A DNA stretch of 14,785 bases from an uncultured Bacillota bacterium (lineage in GTDB: Bacteria; Bacillota_I; Bacilli_A; RF39; UBA660), in NCBI GenBank assembly GCA_947165195.1, contig CAMUZJ010000020.1, positions 1 to 14,785 on the forward strand. The letters run 5' to 3'. How positions within the stretch are numbered: the first letter of the stretch is position 1; each line of letters begins with the position of its first letter. Shown here piece by piece: positions 14,086 to 14,785 of this stretch. A program made the translations under genes and the position numbers. Under the pieces are notes generated by a model. That model was not told where the DNA came from. It did no database searches and saw nothing but the letters and a program-made list of their open reading frames with translations.

Positions 14086-14785
14086 ATGAAGAAAAAAATG
14101 ATTATTATGTTTTCTATAATAGGATTATTATTGATTTGTTTTCTCTTTTATAAAGTTTATCAAATAAAAACTGCGAAAATATATGTAAAATTAAAGACTA
14201 ATAGAATAGTAGAAGTTTATGATTCGGTAAAAGTTAGTGATTTTATAAAAAAAATAAATGGTAAATTAATAAATGATAGTTTGGTTGATACTTCTAAAAT
14301 AGGAAAAAGGAAAGTAACTTTTTCTTATATAAATAATGATAATATTAAAGTTTCTTATTCTTATAATATAGAAGTAAAAGATACTACTCCTCCTATTATT
14401 GGAGTATCTGATTATACAGTTTCGATTGGTTATAAAAAAGATTTATCAAAGCATTTCTTTTGTGGAGATAATTATGATGATAGCCCATCTTGTAGTGTAG
14501 AAGGAGATTATGATGTAAATACGTTAGGTACGTATTCCTTAAAATTTACAGCAGTAGATAGTAGTGGTAATGAAAATAGTGCTAATTTTAAGTTAAATGT
14601 TGTAGAAGAACCTAAAAATATAAAACCTTCACAAGAAAAGCAAAGTTACATTGATTTTTTAGATGTAGTAGAAAAACACAAAAGTAAAAATTCGAAGATT
14701 GGAATTGATGTTTCTCATTGGCAAGGAGATATTGATTATTACAAATTAAAAGAGGCAAAAGTTGAATTTGCCTTTATTCGAGTAG
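14086..14785 (+). CDS. Membrane-anchored GH25 lysozyme with Ig-like domain, 3'-truncated
   Basis: The frame runs open to the window end, showing 233 residues. AGGAGG (14074-14079) lies six bases before ATG 14086. An N-terminal hydrophobic helix (about 5-24) should act as an uncleaved anchor or signal peptide. A beta-rich region (30-97) leads to a bacterial Ig-like domain (about 98-173, DTTPPIIG ... VDSSGNENS), of the DUF5011/HYR kind, with Cys126 and Cys136 able to form a disulfide. After a linker, residues 205-233 begin the GH25 barrel (GIDVSHWQGDIDY, then FAFIRV). Asp208 corresponds to the conserved first-strand acid. GH25 enzymes cut the MurNAc-GlcNAc bond of peptidoglycan. The remaining catalytic residues lie outside the window. 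It is 21 bases after the ATPase with no terminator seen between. Confidence 0.85.
   Translation, partial: MKKKMIIMFSIIGLLLICFLFYKVYQIKTAKIYVKLKTNRIVEVYDSVKVSDFIKKINGKLINDSLVDTSKIGKRKVTFSYINNDNIKVSYSYNIEVKDTTPPIIGVSDYTVSIGYKKDLSKHFFCGDNYDDSPSCSVEGDYDVNTLGTYSLKFTAVDSSGNENSANFKLNVVEEPKNIKPSQEKQSYIDFLDVVEKHKSKNSKIGIDVSHWQGDIDYYKLKEAKVEFAFIRV

Noticed and set aside
1..14785. CRISPR arrays, insertion sequences, tRNA or rRNA genes
   Set aside because: No regularly spaced direct repeats, transposase, cloverleaf or conserved rRNA segment was seen; nearly all sequence is coding.

Overview
This window comes from a very AT-rich, low-GC Gram-positive (Bacillota/Bacilli-like) genome. Shine-Dalgarno sites are strong, promoters are sigma-A-like, and the envelope genes (FemX, DgkB, GH25, CsbB/GtrB-like transferases) are typical of Firmicutes. 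TGG encodes Trp and TGA acts as a stop at 10077-10079, so the code is standard rather than the Mycoplasma code. An uncultured gut Erysipelotrichia/RF39-type lineage would fit, but this is inference. Every gene is on the + strand, packed into a few operons with almost no intergenic space.

Region A (1-4778) is an envelope glycosylation cassette. It holds the 3' part of a multi-membrane GT-C/GT39-like glycosyltransferase, three different membrane-anchored GT2 polyprenyl-phosphate sugar synthases and a GtrA-like flippase candidate. The likely scheme is that the GT2 enzymes charge a lipid carrier with sugar inside the cell, GtrA flips it, and the GT-C enzyme transfers the sugar outside. A weak hairpin at 3771-3795 separates the third GT2 gene.

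Region B (about 4820-9088) is a five-gene operon. It has an extended -10 promoter at 4820-4828 and a clear rho-independent terminator at 9061-9088. It encodes a DgkB-like lipid kinase, a DUF2238/YjdF-like membrane protein, an unrecognised protein with two membrane segments, a FemX/MurM-like peptidoglycan-bridge aminoacyltransferase, and a small cytosolic protein with a transglutaminase-like Cys-His-Glu triad.

Region C (9087-11880) is a self-contained two-gene unit with a consensus promoter and its own terminator. Gene 1 has a coiled-coil N-terminus and a C-terminal domain resembling RelE/HigB toxins. Gene 2 overlaps it by 4 nt and encodes a 595-residue all-helical, repeat-like protein that I do not recognise. 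Both start with GTG. This is the best candidate for an undescribed system.

Region D (11881-14064) is a zinc/cadmium efflux operon. An ArsR/SmtB repressor with a complete alpha-5 metal site sits immediately before a P1B-2 ATPase that lacks the usual N-terminal metal-binding domain. An imperfect 12-2-12 palindrome overlaps the probable transcription start.

Region E (14086-14785) is the 5' part of a membrane-anchored GH25 lysozyme with an Ig-like domain, cut off by the window end.
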